From contig NZ_JAGKTC010000003.1 in assembly GCF_017939625.1 (NCBI RefSeq), positions 496,001 to 560,000 of the forward strand: a stretch of DNA of 64,000 bases, given 5' to 3'. Below the pieces are notes generated by a model, which did not search any database, was not told the DNA's origin, and saw only the letters and a list, made by a program, of their open reading frames with translations. Source of the DNA: Pseudoxanthomonas helianthi. Lineage in GTDB: Bacteria; Pseudomonadota; Gammaproteobacteria; Xanthomonadales; Xanthomonadaceae. Positions 40,444 to 51,306 of this stretch are shown here, one piece after another (position 1 is the first letter of the stretch; each line of letters begins with the position of its first letter). Both the position numbers and the translations under genes were made by a program.

Positions 40444-43400
40444 TTACATGTTGCGACGGTATTCCCCGCCCACATCGTACAACGCATGGCTGATCTGCCC
40501 CAGGCTATGCGTCTTCACCGCCTCGATCAGGCTGGCGAACACGTTCCGCCGTTCCCGCGCCGTGCGCTGAAGATACGCCAGTCCATGCCCGTCGTGGACC
40601 TCGCCCTCGGCGGCCGCATCCTCGACCACGTGCCCGTGCTCGGTTTCCCCGGCCGGCGCCAGCCCATTGCGTGACTTCTGCCACGCCTGCACGTTGGCGA
40701 TCTGCTGGCCCTTTTCCCCTTCCGTCGAACGGATCAGCTCGATCTCGGTCGCGATCTCCCCGCCATGTTCCTTCGGCAGGAACATGTTGACCCCGACCAG
40801 CGGCAGGCTGCCGTCGTGCTTCTTGTGCTCGTAGTACAGGCTCTCTTCCTGGATCTTGCCGCGCTGGTACATCGTGTCCATCGCCCCGAGCACGCCGCCG
40901 CGCTCGCTGATCGCCTCGAACTCCTTGTAGACGGCTTCCTCGACGATGTCGGTCAGCTTGTCGACGATGAAACTGCCCTGCCACGGGTTCTCGCAGAAGT
41001 TCAGCCCCAGCTCCTTGTTGATGATCATCTGGATCGCCACCGCCCGACGCACCGACTCCTCGGTCGGCGTGGTGATCGCCTCGTCGTAGGCATTGGTGTG
41101 CAGGCTGTTGCAGTTGTCGAACAGCGCGTATAGCGCCTGCAGCGTGGTGCGGATGTCGTTGAACTGGATTTCCTGCGCGTGCAGCGAACGGCCTGACGTC
41201 TGGATGTGGTACTTCATCATCTGGCTGCGTTCGTTGCCGCCGTAGCGCTCGCGCATCGCCCGCGCCCAGATGCGCCGCGCGACCCGGCCGATCACCGTGT
41301 ATTCCGGATCCATGCCGTTGCTGAAGAAGAACGACAGGTTCGGCGCGAAGTCGTCGATCTTCATCCCGCGCGCCAGGTAGTACTCGACGATGGTGAAACC
41401 GTTCGAAAGGGTGAACGCCAGCTGCGAAATCGGGTTCGCCCCGGCCTCGGCGATGTGGTAGCCAGAGATCGACACCGAATAGAAGTTGCGCACCTTCTGC
41501 TCGACGAAATACTGCTGGATGTCGCCCATCATGCGCAGGGCGAACTCGGTGCTGAAGATGCAGGTGTTCTGCGCCTGGTCTTCCTTGAGGATGTCGGCCT
41601 GCACCGTGCCGCGCACGCTGGCCAGGGTCTCGGCCTTGATCCGCGCGTAGGTCTGCGCATCGACCAGCTGGTCCCCGGTGACGCCGAGCAGGCCCAGGCC
41701 CAGGCCGTTGTTGGTCGGCGGCAGGTCGCCGTGGTAACGCGGACGTTCGCGGCCTTCGAAGAACTTCGCGATCTTCGCTTCGGCTTCCGCCCAGCGCGCC
41801 GGGTCTTCCTTCAAGTACTTCTCGACCTGCTGGTCGATGGCGGTGTTCATGAACATCGCCAGGATGATCGGCGCGGGGCCGTTGATGGTCATCGACACGC
41901 TGGTGGTCGGCGCGCACAGGTCGAAGCCGGAATACAGCTTCTTCATGTCGTCCAGGGTCGGGATGTTGACCCCCGAGTTGCCGATCTTGCCGTAGATGTC
42001 CGGGCGCGGCGCCGGGTCCTCGCCGTACAGGGTCACACTGTCGAACGCGGTCGACAGGCGCGCGGCCGGCTGGCCGACGCTGAGGTAGTGGAAGCGGCGG
42101 TTGGTGCGCTCCGGCGTGCCTTCGCCGGCGAACATGCGGATCGGATCCTCGCCGGTGCGGCGGTACGGATACACGCCGCCGGTGTACGGATAGGAACCGG
42201 GCAGGTTTTCCTTGCCGAGGAAGGTCAGCAGCTCGCCCCACGACTTGTAGGTCGGCGCGGCGATCTTCGGGATCTGCTGGTGGCTCAGCGATTCGCGGTA
42301 GTTCTCGACCTTGATCGCCTTGCCGCGGACCTCGTATTCGTTGACCTCGTCGGTGATCGACTTCAATCGCGCCGGCCACTCGCGCAGCAGGCGCAGCGAT
42401 TCGGACGACAGCGCCTGCACGGCGTCGTTGTAGCGCTGGCGCAGGGTCAGCAACGAACGATCGACCCCCTCCCCCGCTTGCGGGGGAGGGTTGGGGTGGG
42501 GGTGCGCGACTGCGGAAGCATCGTCAGCTGCCGGCTTGCCCCCATCCCGGCCTTCCCCCGCACGCGGGGGAAGGAGCAAAGCGTCGGCTGGATAAAGTTC
42601 GAGCTGCTTCGGCAGCTTCGCGTCGCCGATTTCCGAAAGCGCCTGCCAGAACGCCTGCGCGCGGTCGGCGGCTTCGGCCTGCTTTTCGATGCCGGCGTTG
42701 ATCGCCCGGCCCTGCTCCGCGATCTCGGCCAGGTAGCGCACGCGCGCGCCCGGGATCAGCACGGTGGCGCGCGGTTCCTTCAGCGAGGTGTCGATGGCCG
42801 GGGTCCACTTCTCCGCCGGCAGGTGCAGCTTGTCGCGCAGCAGCCGGCACAGGTTGGCGAACATCCAGCTGATGCCGGGGTCGTTGAACTGGGAGGCGAT
42901 GGTCGGGTACACCGGCACGTCGGCGTCCGCGGTCTGGAACGCGTTGCGGTTGCGCTTCCACTGCTTGCGCACGTCGCGCAGCGCGTCCTCGGCGCCGCGC
43001 TTGTCGTACTTGTTCAGCACGATCAGCTCGGCGTAGTCGAGCATGTCGATCTTCTCGAGCTGGCTGGCCGCGCCGTAGTCGCTGGTCATCACGTACATCG
43101 GGAAATCGACCAGGTCGACGATCTCCGAATCCGACTGGCCGATGCCCGCGGTCTCGACGATCACCAGGTCGTAGGCCAGCGACTTGAGGAAGCCAATGCA
43201 GTCCTTCAGCACCGCGTTGGTCGCCACGTTCTGCCGGCGCGTGGCCATCGAGCGCATGTACACGCGGTGGCTGCGCAGCGAGTTCATGCGGATGCGGTCG
43301 CCGAGCAGCGCGCCGCCGCTGCGGCGGCGGGTCGGGTCGACCGAGACCACGGCGATGCGCATCTGCGGGAAGCTGGACAGGAAGCGGTTCAGCAGTTCGT

Positions 43401-44061
43401 CGGTGACGCTGGACTTGCCGGCGCCGCCGGTGCCGGTGATGCCGACCACCGGGGTCTTGCCGCCGGCCAGCTGCCATTCCTTGCGCAGCCGCGACAGCTC
43501 GGCTTCGGCGTATTCGCCGTCCTCGAGCGACGACAGCACGCGGCCGATGCCGATTTCATCGTCGATGCCCGGCGCGTGTTCGCCGCGCCCGCGTTCCGAG
43601 CCACCGCGTGCGTCGCCGGCGCGCTTGACCACGTCCTCGATCATCTCGACCAACCCCATCTTCATGCCGTCGTTGGGGTGGTAGATGCGCTCGACGCCGT
43701 AGGCTTCGAGCTCGCGGATTTCCTCGGGGGTGATGGTGCCGCCGCCGCCGCCGAATACGCGCACGTGGGCCGCGCCCTTCTCCTTCAGCATGTCGACCAT
43801 GTACTTGAAGTACTCGACGTGGCCGCCCTGGTAGCTGGACAGGGCGATGGCGTCGGCGTCTTCCTGCAGCGCGGCGCGGACCACGTCCTCGACGCTGCGG
43901 TTGTGGCCCAGGTGGATCACCTCGGCACCCTGCGCCTGGATCAGCCGGCGCATGATGTTGATCGCGGCGTCGTGGCCGTCGAACAGGCTGGCCGCGGTGA
44001 CGAAGCGCAGCGGGGTGGGTTCGGGCTGGGCCTGGGGGACGTTTGCGGCGGGCGTGCTCAT
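40444..44061 (-). CDS. icmF: IcmF: fused isobutyryl-CoA mutase with B12, G-protein and mutase domains
   Basis: A 1205-residue fusion enzyme that interconverts branched and linear short-chain acyl-CoAs using adenosylcobalamin. Domains: B12-binding at about 18-150 ([16 protein letters not shown] supplies the lower-ligand His); MeaI-type G-protein chaperone at about 190-440 (P-loop [12 protein letters not shown] near residue 206, NKYD guanine motif); mutase barrel from about 545 to the end. Typical IcmF is near 1100 residues; part of the excess is a palindromic repeat read in frame at residues 495-532 ([15 protein letters not shown]... [14 protein letters not shown]), in the linker before the mutase domain. 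Leucine dehydrogenase and isovaleryl-CoA dehydrogenase genes 2-4 kb away suggest branched-chain catabolism. Confidence 0.93.
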   Translation of the reverse strand: MSTPAANVPQAQPEPTPLRFVTAASLFDGHDAAINIMRRLIQAQGAEVIHLGHNRSVEDVVRAALQEDADAIALSSYQGGHVEYFKYMVDMLKEKGAAHVRVFGGGGGTITPEEIRELEAYGVERIYHPNDGMKMGLVEMIEDVVKRAGDARGGSERGRGEHAPGIDDEIGIGRVLSSLEDGEYAEAELSRLRKEWQLAGGKTPVVGITGTGGAGKSSVTDELLNRFLSSFPQMRIAVVSVDPTRRRSGGALLGDRIRMNSLRSHRVYMRSMATRRQNVATNAVLKDCIGFLKSLAYDLVIVETAGIGQSDSEIVDLVDFPMYVMTSDYGAASQLEKIDMLDYAELIVLNKYDKRGAEDALRDVRKQWKRNRNAFQTADADVPVYPTIASQFNDPGISWMFANLCRLLRDKLHLPAEKWTPAIDTSLKEPRATVLIPGARVRYLAEIAEQGRAINAGIEKQAEAADRAQAFWQALSEIGDAKLPKQLELYPADALLLPPRAGEGRDGGKPAADDASAVAHPHPNPPPQAGEGVDRSLLTLRQRYNDAVQALSSESLRLLREWPARLKSITDEVNEYEVRGKAIKVENYRESLSHQQIPKIAAPTYKSWGELLTFLGKENLPGSYPYTGGVYPYRRTGEDPIRMFAGEGTPERTNRRFHYLSVGQPAARLSTAFDSVTLYGEDPAPRPDIYGKIGNSGVNIPTLDDMKKLYSGFDLCAPTTSVSMTINGPAPIILAMFMNTAIDQQVEKYLKEDPARWAEAEAKIAKFFEGRERPRYHGDLPPTNNGLGLGLLGVTGDQLVDAQTYARIKAETLASVRGTVQADILKEDQAQNTCIFSTEFALRMMGDIQQYFVEQKVRNFYSVSISGYHIAEAGANPISQLAFTLSNGFTIVEYYLARGMKIDDFAPNLSFFFSNGMDPEYTVIGRVARRIWARAMRERYGGNERSQMMKYHIQTSGRSLHAQEIQFNDIRTTLQALYALFDNCNSLHTNAYDEAITTPTEESVRRAVAIQMIINKELGLNFCENPWQGSFIVDKLTDIVEEAVYKEFEAISERGGVLGAMDTMYQRGKIQEESLYYEHKKHDGSLPLVGVNMFLPKEHGGEIATEIELIRSTEGEKGQQIANVQAWQKSRNGLAPAGETEHGHVVEDAAAEGEVHDGHGLAYLQRTARERRNVFASLIEAVKTHSLGQISHALYDVGGEYRRNM
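42465..42574. repeat. Intragenic palindromic repeat pair within icmF
   Basis: CCCTCCCCCGC-TTGCGGGGGAGGG at the low end and CCTTCCCCCGC-ACGCGGGGGAAGG at the high end are joined by a spacer with GGTTGGGGTGGGGG and its near-complement CCCCCATCCC. It belongs to the same style as the intergenic repeats at 33249-33454 and 62302-62440, but here it is translated without a stop or shift. Confidence 0.85.
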
Positions 44062-44139
44062 GCGGTCGGGCCATGCGGTCGTAACGGTTTCAATTGTAAC
44101 CCCGCTACGACCCCGGCCAGTTCACGGGCACGGCCCCCG

Positions 44140-44164
44140 CCCCGCCGCCGTTGCGGCGACGGGG
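44140..44164. terminator. Hairpin between serine hydrolase and icmF
   Basis: CCCCGCCGCCG-TTG-CGGCGACGGGG, an 11-bp stem with one mismatch, lies just after the serine-hydrolase stop at 44175. No U-run is present on the minus strand, so terminator function is uncertain. Confidence 0.3.
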
Positions 44165-44174
44165 CATCCGGCGA

Positions 44175-46154
44175 TCACTTCACTTCATCGAACACGTATT
44201 CGTGCTGGCCGTCGCGCACCACCAGGCGCCGCACGCCGTCCTTGTCGGTCCGCACGAACGGGAAACCGAACGCCTGCGGATCGACCGTCATGAAGGCCAG
44301 GCTGCCGTCGGGCTGGGGCATGGTCGCCACCACCGAATCGAAGCTGCCGACGTCGAAGAAGGTCTTGCCGTCCTTGTGGCTGACCAGCAGGTCGCCCAGC
44401 GCGGCGTTGCGGTAGCGCGTCGCCAGTCCGGCCAGGGCCTGGTCGTCGGCCGGCCACTGGATCAGCTTGCGCTGCGCCTCGAAGGCCTCGCGGTCGGCCT
44501 TGGCATTGGCGGCGGCGGTGGCCTCGGCCTGCGGCTCGCCGTCGAACATCAGCTCCATCAGCCGGCGCTTGAACGGACCGCGCAGCATCACGCCCTCGTC
44601 GGCATTGGTCAGGATCACCGCGCCGACCTTCTGCGCCGGCCACCACATCATGTTGGAGTGGAAGCCGCCCATGTCGCCGCCGTGGTCGATCACGGTCACG
44701 CCGTCGCTCTTGTCCACCATCAGCGCCATCGCGTAGTTGCGGTCCACGCCCAGCGCGATCTGCGGCTCGCGGCGCTGCATCAGCGCGGCTTCGCCGATGT
44801 AGCGCTTGCCGTCCGCCAGCGTGCCGCGGTCGATTTCCATCTGCACGTACTTGAGCAGGTCGTTGACCGTGCTCCAGGCGGCGCCGGCCGGGCGCGAGGC
44901 GATGATGGTGTCGTTCAGGCCCATGCCCATGACCTGGACCTTGTGGTCGATGTCGTAGCCGTGCGGCGCGGCGTAATCGCCGCTCTGCGCCTTCGCGTAA
45001 TCGAAGGTCGTGTTGGCCATGCCCAGCGGATCGAACACCAGCGCCTGCATCGCACGATCGTAGCCCGCGCCGAGTTCGCTGCCCGGGTTCGCAACCTGGC
45101 CGCCGATGTAGCCGGCGGCGGCGGCCATCGGGTTGGAATACTGGAACAGCTCGCCGAAGGCGCTGGTCGGCTGCATGGTGCCGAGCGTGGCCATCACCGT
45201 TTCCGGCGTCTGTTTCTCGCCTTCGAACAGCCACTCGTAGTCCTGGCGCGGCACGCCGGTGCAGGCGCAGATCAGGTGCTTGACCAACACCTTGCCGGTG
45301 GTGTCGGCATTGCCCAGCTTGAACGCGGGATACACGTCGACCGCGCGCGCGTTCCAGTCCAGCTTGCCGGCATCGACCAGCTTGGCCAGCATCAGCGTGG
45401 TCAGCGCCTTGGTGTTGGAGGCGATCATGAAGCGGGTGTCGCCATCCACCGGTTCCGGCTTGCCGAGCTGTCGCACGCCGAAGCCGCGCGACATCACCAC
45501 CTTGCCGTCCTGGACGATGCCGATGGCGACGCCGGGGACTTCGAAGTCCTGGCGCATGCGTTCGACGAAATCGGCGACCTGCTGCAGGCGCGCCGCGTCC
45601 AGCTTGTGCGCGGTGCGTCCGGCGAAAGTCTCGCGCACGTAGCCGGCCGGCTGCAGTCGCTGGCCGATCTTGCCGGTCTGCGAAGCGCGCTTCTCGGCGA
45701 TGGCCTGGTCCAGGTCCACCGCCATCACCGTCCACGCCTTGCCCTTGCGATAGGCGCCGGCATAGACCACGCGCTTGGCGTTCTGCGGTACGTCGTAGTC
45801 GTAGAAGCGCCGCTGTTCCCAGCCGTCCTTCGGCGCCGCGTCGGTGGCGACCAGGGACTTGGGCGACAGGCCGAGCAGTTTCCAAGCCTCAGCGACCGCC
45901 TGGTCGGGCGTGTCCGCGGCCGCGTCGACGATGGCGATGCGCGAGCCGTCGGCCTCCGGCGGGGTGACGACCATCGCCTCGCCCTGCACCTGCCGGGCCC
46001 AGCCGGCAGGCAGGACGAAGGTGGTGCCCCGTGGCGTGGCCGATGGCTGGTCGGCGGCAGAGGCCGTTTCCGCGGCCATGGCCGGCGCGAACGGGGCCAG
46101 GACCAGCATCGATGCGAACAGATTCCGTGCGGCGTACTTCAACCAGCGTTGCAT
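44175..46154 (-). CDS. Exported serine hydrolase, beta-lactamase/penicillin-binding-protein fold
   Basis: A 659-residue protein with a signal peptide (FASMLVLAPFAPAMA). An N-terminal domain of about 190 residues is followed by a class-C-like serine hydrolase. The SxxK motif is in MIASNTKALTTLML, the YxN motif is YSNPMAAAAGYIGGQ, and the third motif is HGGDMGGFHSN. A C-terminal beta domain (LVSHKDGKTFFDVGSFDSVVATMPQPDGSLAFM) ends the chain. Relatives are D-amino peptidases, esterases or peptidoglycan hydrolases; true beta-lactamase activity is not implied. GGGAGG lies 4 nt before the ATG at 46154. It reads toward icmF but is separated by a hairpin. Confidence 0.88.
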   Translation of the reverse strand: MQRWLKYAARNLFASMLVLAPFAPAMAAETASAADQPSATPRGTTFVLPAGWARQVQGEAMVVTPPEADGSRIAIVDAAADTPDQAVAEAWKLLGLSPKSLVATDAAPKDGWEQRRFYDYDVPQNAKRVVYAGAYRKGKAWTVMAVDLDQAIAEKRASQTGKIGQRLQPAGYVRETFAGRTAHKLDAARLQQVADFVERMRQDFEVPGVAIGIVQDGKVVMSRGFGVRQLGKPEPVDGDTRFMIASNTKALTTLMLAKLVDAGKLDWNARAVDVYPAFKLGNADTTGKVLVKHLICACTGVPRQDYEWLFEGEKQTPETVMATLGTMQPTSAFGELFQYSNPMAAAAGYIGGQVANPGSELGAGYDRAMQALVFDPLGMANTTFDYAKAQSGDYAAPHGYDIDHKVQVMGMGLNDTIIASRPAGAAWSTVNDLLKYVQMEIDRGTLADGKRYIGEAALMQRREPQIALGVDRNYAMALMVDKSDGVTVIDHGGDMGGFHSNMMWWPAQKVGAVILTNADEGVMLRGPFKRRLMELMFDGEPQAEATAAANAKADREAFEAQRKLIQWPADDQALAGLATRYRNAALGDLLVSHKDGKTFFDVGSFDSVVATMPQPDGSLAFMTVDPQAFGFPFVRTDKDGVRRLVVRDGQHEYVFDEVK

Positions 46155-46419
46155 ACGACCTCCCGTGGGAATGTTGCGGCGCCTACCCTACTGCGATTCG
46201 CTCTGGAAACGGCGTCGGCGGGGGTGTTCGGTCACCGGTCGAGCGGGCCATCGCGGCCGCGCTTCCGTGCCGCCATCTGGCGATTGGATTAGACTGGCCC
46301 CGCGCGACGCCGGGGGACCTGCCCGTTACCGTCGCTTTTTTGTTTTAAGGTCAACAGGTTAGGCGTAACCCGCAGTACTTGCACCGGCACCGAACCGGCG
46401 CAGATTGGAGCCCTTCCCC

Positions 46420-47520
46420 ATGATTTTCGAAACGCTGGAAACCTCCGGGCACGAACAGGTCCTGTTCTGCCACAACCCCGATGCCGGGCTGAAGGCGATC
46501 ATCGCCATCCACAACACCGTGCTGGGCCCCGCGCTGGGCGGCGTGCGCATGCGCCACTACGCCGGTACCGAGGATGCGCTGCGCGACGCCCTGCGGCTCA
46601 GCCGCACCATGACCTACAAGAACGCGTTGGCCGGCCTGAACGTCGGCGGCGGCAAGGCGGTGGTGATCGGCGAGCCGTCGAAGGACAAGACCGAAGCGCT
46701 GTTCCGCAGCTTCGGCCGCTACGTCGATTCGCTGGGCGGCCGCTATATCACCGCCGAGGACGTCGGCACCGACGTCAACGACATGGAACTGGTCTACCGC
46801 GAGACCGAGTACGTGGTCGGCGTGCACCAGGTGCACGGTGGCTCCGGCGACCCGGCCCCGTTCACCGCCTACGGCGCGCTGCAGGGCCTGATGGCCGCGC
46901 TGAACCGCAAGTTCGGCAACGAGGAAATCGGCAGGTACAGCTACGCCGTGCAGGGCCTGGGCCACATCGGCATGGAGTTCGTCAAACTGCTGAAGGAACG
47001 CGGCGCCAAGCTGTTCGTCGCCGACCTGAACCCGGCGCTGGTCGAGCGCGCGGTGGACGAATACGGCGCCGAGGCGGTCAAGCCGGACGAGATCTACGAC
47101 GTCGCCGCCGACGTGTTCTCGCCCTGCGCGCTGGAATACGCGATCAATGAACAGACCCTGCCGCGGCTGAAGGCCAAGGTGGTCTGCGGCACCGCCAACA
47201 ACCAGATGTCGCACGCCACCGGCGTGGAGGCGATGAAGCGCGGCATCCTGTACGCGCCCGACTACGCGGTCAACGCCGGCGGCGTGATGAACGTGTCGCT
47301 GGAGATCGATGGCTACAACCGGGAACGCGCGATGCGCCTGATGCGCAACATCTACCACACGGTCGGCAAGATCTTCGACCTGGCCGACAAGGAAGGCATC
47401 GCCCCGCAATACGCCGCCGACCGCATCGCCGAGGCGCGCATCGAGTCGATCGGCAAGCTGAAGCTGCCGCTGGGCCGCACCGCACCGCGCTTCATGGGAC
47501 ACCTGCGCGGCGAACACTGA
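46420..47520 (+). CDS. ldh: Leucine dehydrogenase (Glu/Leu/Phe/Val dehydrogenase family)
   Basis: A 366-residue NAD-dependent amino-acid dehydrogenase that deaminates leucine and related branched amino acids to 2-oxoacids. The catalytic lysine region is MTYKNALAGLNVGGGKAVVIGEP. The Rossmann motif is YAVQGLGHIGMEFVKLL (GxGxxG), followed by an Asp in VADLNP that selects NAD. CGTANNQM and the length agree with leucine rather than glutamate dehydrogenases (about 450). The ATG at 46420 follows GGAG; a TTG 15 nt upstream is less likely. The next gene, 39 nt on, is an isovaleryl-CoA dehydrogenase, so the pair feeds leucine breakdown. Confidence 0.92.
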   Translation: MIFETLETSGHEQVLFCHNPDAGLKAIIAIHNTVLGPALGGVRMRHYAGTEDALRDALRLSRTMTYKNALAGLNVGGGKAVVIGEPSKDKTEALFRSFGRYVDSLGGRYITAEDVGTDVNDMELVYRETEYVVGVHQVHGGSGDPAPFTAYGALQGLMAALNRKFGNEEIGRYSYAVQGLGHIGMEFVKLLKERGAKLFVADLNPALVERAVDEYGAEAVKPDEIYDVAADVFSPCALEYAINEQTLPRLKAKVVCGTANNQMSHATGVEAMKRGILYAPDYAVNAGGVMNVSLEIDGYNRERAMRLMRNIYHTVGKIFDLADKEGIAPQYAADRIAEARIESIGKLKLPLGRTAPRFMGHLRGEH

Positions 47521-47559
47521 CGCCGCGCACCGCTGGCCGCAAACAGGAGGGAGGCCCTA

Positions 47560-48723
47560 ATGCGACCGAACGCTTTTCCGCTGGGCGAGGAACTCGACGC
47601 CCTGCGCGATGCCGTGCGCCGCTTCGCCGAAGCCGAAATCGCGCCGCGCGCGGCGCAGATCGACCACGACAACTGGTTCCCCCAGGACCTGTGGCCGAAG
47701 CTCGGCGAACTGGGCCTGCTCGGCATCACCGTGCCCGGCGAATACGGCGGCAGCGAGATGGGCTACCTCGCCCACCTGGTGGCGATGGAAGAGATTTCGC
47801 GCGCCTCCGGCTCGGTCGGCCTGAGCTACGGCGCGCACTCCAACCTGTGCGTCAACAACCTGTACGCCAACGGCAACGAGGCGCAGCGCAACAAGTACCT
47901 GCCGAAGCTGTGCAGTGGCGAGTGGAAGGGCGCGCTGGCGATGAGCGAGCCGGGCGCAGGTTCGGACGTGGTCGGTTCGATGTCGTGCCGCGCCGAGCCG
48001 AAGGGCGACGCATGGGTCGCCAACGGCAACAAGATGTGGATCACCAACGGCCCCGAAGCCGACGTGCTGATCGTGTACATGCGCACCGCCGGCAAGGACG
48101 CGGGCAGCAAGTGCATGACCGCGTTCATCGTCGAGAAGGGCATGCCGGGCTTTTCCACCGCGCAGAAGCTGGACAAGCTGGGCATGCGCGGCAGCAACAC
48201 CTGCGAGCTGGTGTTCGAGAACTGCGAGATCCCGGCAGAGAACGTGCTGGGCGCGGTGAACCACGGGGTCAAGGTGCTGATGTCCGGGCTGAACACCGAA
48301 CGCCTGGTACTCAGCGGCGGCCCGCTCGGCCTGATGCAGGCGGCGCTGGACATCGCCCTGCCCTACGTGCGCGAGCGCAAGCAGTTCGACGCGGCGATCG
48401 GCACCTTCGGCATCATGCAAGCGAAGATCGCCGACATGTACACCGCGCTGCAGTCCTCGCGCGCCTACGCCTACCAGGTGGCGCGCGACTTCGACGCCGG
48501 GCACAAGAGCCGGGTCGACGCCGCTTCATGCCTGCTGCATGCCAGCGATTCCGCCGTGCAGGTCGCGCTGGAGGCGATCCAGGCGCTGGGCGGCAACGGC
48601 TACATCAACGAATACCCGACCGGCCGCATCCTGCGCGACGCCAAGCTCTACGCCATCGGCGCCGGCACCAACGAAATCCGCCGCATGCTGATCGGGCGCG
48701 AGTTGTTCGAAGACCGCGGCTGA
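47560..48723 (+). CDS. ivd: Isovaleryl-CoA dehydrogenase
   Basis: A 387-residue FAD acyl-CoA dehydrogenase. [17 protein letters not shown] and [14 protein letters not shown] are the acyl-CoA dehydrogenase flavin and substrate signatures. The catalytic Glu247 lies in [20 protein letters not shown], the position peculiar to isovaleryl-CoA dehydrogenases. The C-terminal [33 protein letters not shown] is also typical of that subfamily. It oxidises isovaleryl-CoA to 3-methylcrotonyl-CoA in leucine degradation. AGGAGGGAGG precedes the ATG at 47560, a strong ribosome-binding site. It follows ldh in the same operon. The remaining liu genes are not in the window. Confidence 0.93.
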   Translation: MRPNAFPLGEELDALRDAVRRFAEAEIAPRAAQIDHDNWFPQDLWPKLGELGLLGITVPGEYGGSEMGYLAHLVAMEEISRASGSVGLSYGAHSNLCVNNLYANGNEAQRNKYLPKLCSGEWKGALAMSEPGAGSDVVGSMSCRAEPKGDAWVANGNKMWITNGPEADVLIVYMRTAGKDAGSKCMTAFIVEKGMPGFSTAQKLDKLGMRGSNTCELVFENCEIPAENVLGAVNHGVKVLMSGLNTERLVLSGGPLGLMQAALDIALPYVRERKQFDAAIGTFGIMQAKIADMYTALQSSRAYAYQVARDFDAGHKSRVDAASCLLHASDSAVQVALEAIQALGGNGYINEYPTGRILRDAKLYAIGAGTNEIRRMLIGRELFEDRG

Positions 48724-48744
48724 GTATCGCTTTGGTGGGAGGTT

Positions 48745-48767
48745 GTGGGAGCAAAAGCCGCTCCCAC
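48745..48767. terminator. Hairpin between convergent ivd and proA
   Basis: GTGGGAGC-AAAAGCC-GCTCCCAC, a perfect 8-bp stem of the GTGGGAGC repeat family, lies in the 70-nt gap between two converging operons. It probably stops transcription from both sides. Confidence 0.55.
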
Positions 48768-48793
48768 CAAGCCCGCTTCCGCTGGAACCCGGA

Positions 48794-50047
48794 TCAGGGG
48801 ATGTTGCGCGTCTGCCCTTCCCCGCGCACGACGAAACGCTCGACGGTCAGCGCCTCCAGCCCCATCGGACCGTAGGAATGCAGGCGCGTGGTCGAGATGC
48901 CGATCTCCGCGCCCAGGCCGAGTTCGCCGCCGTCGCTGAAACGCGACGAGGCGTTGACCATCACCACTGCCGAACGCAGCGATTCGACGAACTTGCGCGC
49001 ATGAGCATCGTCGCGGGTGACGATCACTTCGGTATGGTCGGAGCCGTACCTGCGGATGTGGTCGATGGCCTCGTCCAGCGAATCGACCACGCGCACGGCG
49101 ATGATCAGGTCGAGGAATTCGGCGGCGTAGTCGTCTTCGGTCGCGGGCTTCGCATCCGCCACCAGCGCAGCCGCGCGTTCGTCGGCGCGGATTTCCACGC
49201 CGCGCTCCCGCAGGGCCTGCGCGGCCTTCGGCAGGAAGCCGTCGGCGATGTCGCGGTGGACCAGCAACGTTTCCAGCGAATTGCACGCGCTGGGGCGCGA
49301 TACCTTGCCGTCGACCAACAAGCGCAGCGCGAGGACTTCGTCGGCGCCCGCATCGACGTACTGGTGGCAGACGCCCTTGTAGTGCTTGATCACCGGCACG
49401 CGCGCGTGTTCGGCGACGAAACGGATCAGGCCTTCGCCGCCTCGCGGGATGGCCAGATCGACGATGTCGGTCAGTTGCAGCAGCTCCAGGATGGTCTCGC
49501 GGCGCAGGTCCTCGACCAGGGTCAGCGCGGCTTCGGGCAGGCCGGCTTCGCGCAGGGCGCGCTTCAGCGAGGCGGCGATGGCGGTGTTGGAGTGGATCGC
49601 CTCGGAGCCGCCGCGCAGGATCACGCCGTTGCCGGCCTTCAGGCACAGCGCCGCGGCATCGGCGGTGACGTTGGGCCGCGCCTCGTAGATCATCGCGATC
49701 ACGCCCAGCGGCACGCGCACGCGTTCGACCACGATGCGGTTCGGCCGTGTTTCGCGACGGGTGACCAGACCGACCGGATCGGGCAAGGACGCGACTTCGC
49801 GCAACGCGTCGGCGATGCCGCCCAGGCGCTGCGGGTCCAGCCGCAGCCGGTCGGCCATCGCGCTGCCGATGCCCTTGGTTTCCGCGGCGGCGATGTCCCG
49901 CGCATTGGCGGCGAGGATCGCATCGGCGTCGTCCAGCAACGCCTGCGCCATCGCCTGCAGCAGGGCGTTCTTGGCTTCGGTGGAGAGCTGGGCGACGGCT
50001 TGCGCGGCGTCGCGGCAGGCCAGTGCAAGTGATTTGATATCGCTCAT
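48794..50047 (-). CDS. proA: Glutamate-5-semialdehyde dehydrogenase (gamma-glutamyl phosphate reductase)
   Basis: A 417-residue aldehyde-dehydrogenase-fold enzyme, second step of proline synthesis: it reduces glutamyl-5-phosphate to the semialdehyde with NADPH. The catalytic Cys is C255 in [52 protein letters not shown] and [21 protein letters not shown] are ProA signatures. The ATG at 50047 gives the standard [15 protein letters not shown] start. It is the last gene of the arg-pro block; a long perfect palindrome separates it from proB. Confidence 0.96.
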   Translation of the reverse strand: MSDIKSLALACRDAAQAVAQLSTEAKNALLQAMAQALLDDADAILAANARDIAAAETKGIGSAMADRLRLDPQRLGGIADALREVASLPDPVGLVTRRETRPNRIVVERVRVPLGVIAMIYEARPNVTADAAALCLKAGNGVILRGGSEAIHSNTAIAASLKRALREAGLPEAALTLVEDLRRETILELLQLTDIVDLAIPRGGEGLIRFVAEHARVPVIKHYKGVCHQYVDAGADEVLALRLLVDGKVSRPSACNSLETLLVHRDIADGFLPKAAQALRERGVEIRADERAAALVADAKPATEDDYAAEFLDLIIAVRVVDSLDEAIDHIRRYGSDHTEVIVTRDDAHARKFVESLRSAVVMVNASSRFSDGGELGLGAEIGISTTRLHSYGPMGLEALTVERFVVRGEGQTRNIP

Positions 50048-50069
50048 ACAGATTCCGATAGAGACTTCG

Positions 50070-50147
50070 GTGTGGGAGCGACGTAAGTCGCGAATGCTCT
50101 TTCTCGCGCCCCGCAATTGCCGTTCGCGACTTACGTCGCTCCCACAC
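50070..50147. repeat. Perfect 25-bp inverted repeat between proB and proA
   Basis: Arms at 50070-50094 and 50123-50147 are exact reverse complements (core GGGAGCGACGTAAGTCGCGA) around a 28-nt loop. It fills the 109-nt proB-proA gap; the same family is at 33105-33177. Confidence 0.9.
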
Positions 50148-50156
50148 CGATTCCAG

Positions 50157-51302
50157 TTACAAAAGAACGAGATCGTCGCGGTGGATCACGTTCTCGCCGT
50201 AGTTGTAGCCCAGCACCGCCTCGATGTCGCGTGAATGGCGCCCGGCGATGCGGCGGATGTCGGCGGCCGAATACTGGCTGACCCCGCGCGCGACGCGACG
50301 CTCGCCACCCTCGCCCTTCGCCACCACCTCGACCATGTCGCCGCGACGGAAATCGCCTTCCGCGCCGAGCACGCCGCCGGGCAGCAGCGAAGCGCCCTTC
50401 TCGCCCATCGCCCGCGCGGCGCCGGCATCGACCAGGATGCGCCCCGGTTCCAGCGGCACGTGGCTCAGCCAGTACTTGCGCGCGGCCAGGCGGTTCTGCG
50501 CGGCGCGGAAGCGCGTGCCGTTGAGCGTGCCGCGCGCCAGCCTGGCCAGCGTGTCCGCACGGGTGCCGTTGAACAAAAAGGTTTCGATGCCCGCCGCGCC
50601 CGCCTTCGCCGCCGCTTCCAGCTTGGTGCGCATGCCGCCGGTGCCGACGCCGCTGCCGGCGCCGCCGGCCATGGCGAAGAACGCCGGCGTCAGCGCCTCG
50701 ACCTCGTCGATCGGTTGCGCATCCGCATCGGTGCGCGGGTTGGCCGAATAGAAGCCGTCGATGTCGGTGGCGATGAACAGCGCGTCGGCATCGACCAGCG
50801 CCGCGACGATCGCGGCGAGGTTGTCGTTATCGCCGAGCTTCAGTTCGTCGACCGACACCGTGTCGTTCTCGTTGACGACCGGGATCGCCCCAAGTTGCAG
50901 CAACTCCATCAGCGTGGCCCGCGCATTGAGGTAGCGCCGGCGGTTGCGCAGGTCGTCGTGGGTCAGCAGCACCTGGGCGACCGGATGGGAGAAGAAGCGT
51001 TGCCACAGGCCGATCAGCTGCGCTTGGCCCAGCGCGGCGAGCGCCTGGCGTTCCGCCATCGCCGCGCCCGCCGTGGCCTGGCGATGCAGCAGGCCCCGTC
51101 CGGCCGCGACCGCGCCGGACGACACGATCACGACTTCGCGGCCTTCGGCCTGGCTGGCGGCGACGAACTGGGCCAGGTTCAGCGCATGGCGCGGACTGAG
51201 CCCCTCGCCTTCGGCGGCCAGCAGGCTGCTGCCCACCTTCAATACCGCGCGCCGCCAGTTCGGCAGGGTCTGGTCGGCGAAGCTGGCGCGGGCGGCGTTC
51301 AT
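50157..51302 (-). CDS. proB: Glutamate 5-kinase
   Basis: A 381-residue enzyme that phosphorylates glutamate in the first step of proline synthesis. The amino-acid-kinase domain covers residues 1-260, with [47 protein letters not shown] and the [10 protein letters not shown] substrate loop. The C-terminal PUA domain (residues about 285-375) includes [27 protein letters not shown]. The full-length fusion of kinase and PUA matches the E. coli type. Feedback inhibition by proline is a family trait. It lies 4 nt downstream of the YciI-like gene in the arg-pro transcript. Confidence 0.96.
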   Translation of the reverse strand: MNAARASFADQTLPNWRRAVLKVGSSLLAAEGEGLSPRHALNLAQFVAASQAEGREVVIVSSGAVAAGRGLLHRQATAGAAMAERQALAALGQAQLIGLWQRFFSHPVAQVLLTHDDLRNRRRYLNARATLMELLQLGAIPVVNENDTVSVDELKLGDNDNLAAIVAALVDADALFIATDIDGFYSANPRTDADAQPIDEVEALTPAFFAMAGGAGSGVGTGGMRTKLEAAAKAGAAGIETFLFNGTRADTLARLARGTLNGTRFRAAQNRLAARKYWLSHVPLEPGRILVDAGAARAMGEKGASLLPGGVLGAEGDFRRGDMVEVVAKGEGGERRVARGVSQYSAADIRRIAGRHSRDIEAVLGYNYGENVIHRDDLVLL

Positions 51303-51306
51303 CGGA

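Noticed and set aside
41206-44415. A 1069-codon open frame on the + strand opposite icmF
   Set aside because: It is the antisense of a well-supported enzyme. Its His/Val/Ala/Arg-rich composition is typical of high-GC shadow frames.
44151-46292. A 713-codon + strand open frame opposite the serine hydrolase
   Set aside because: The minus-strand protein has intact SxxK, YxN and HGG motifs; the + frame has none.
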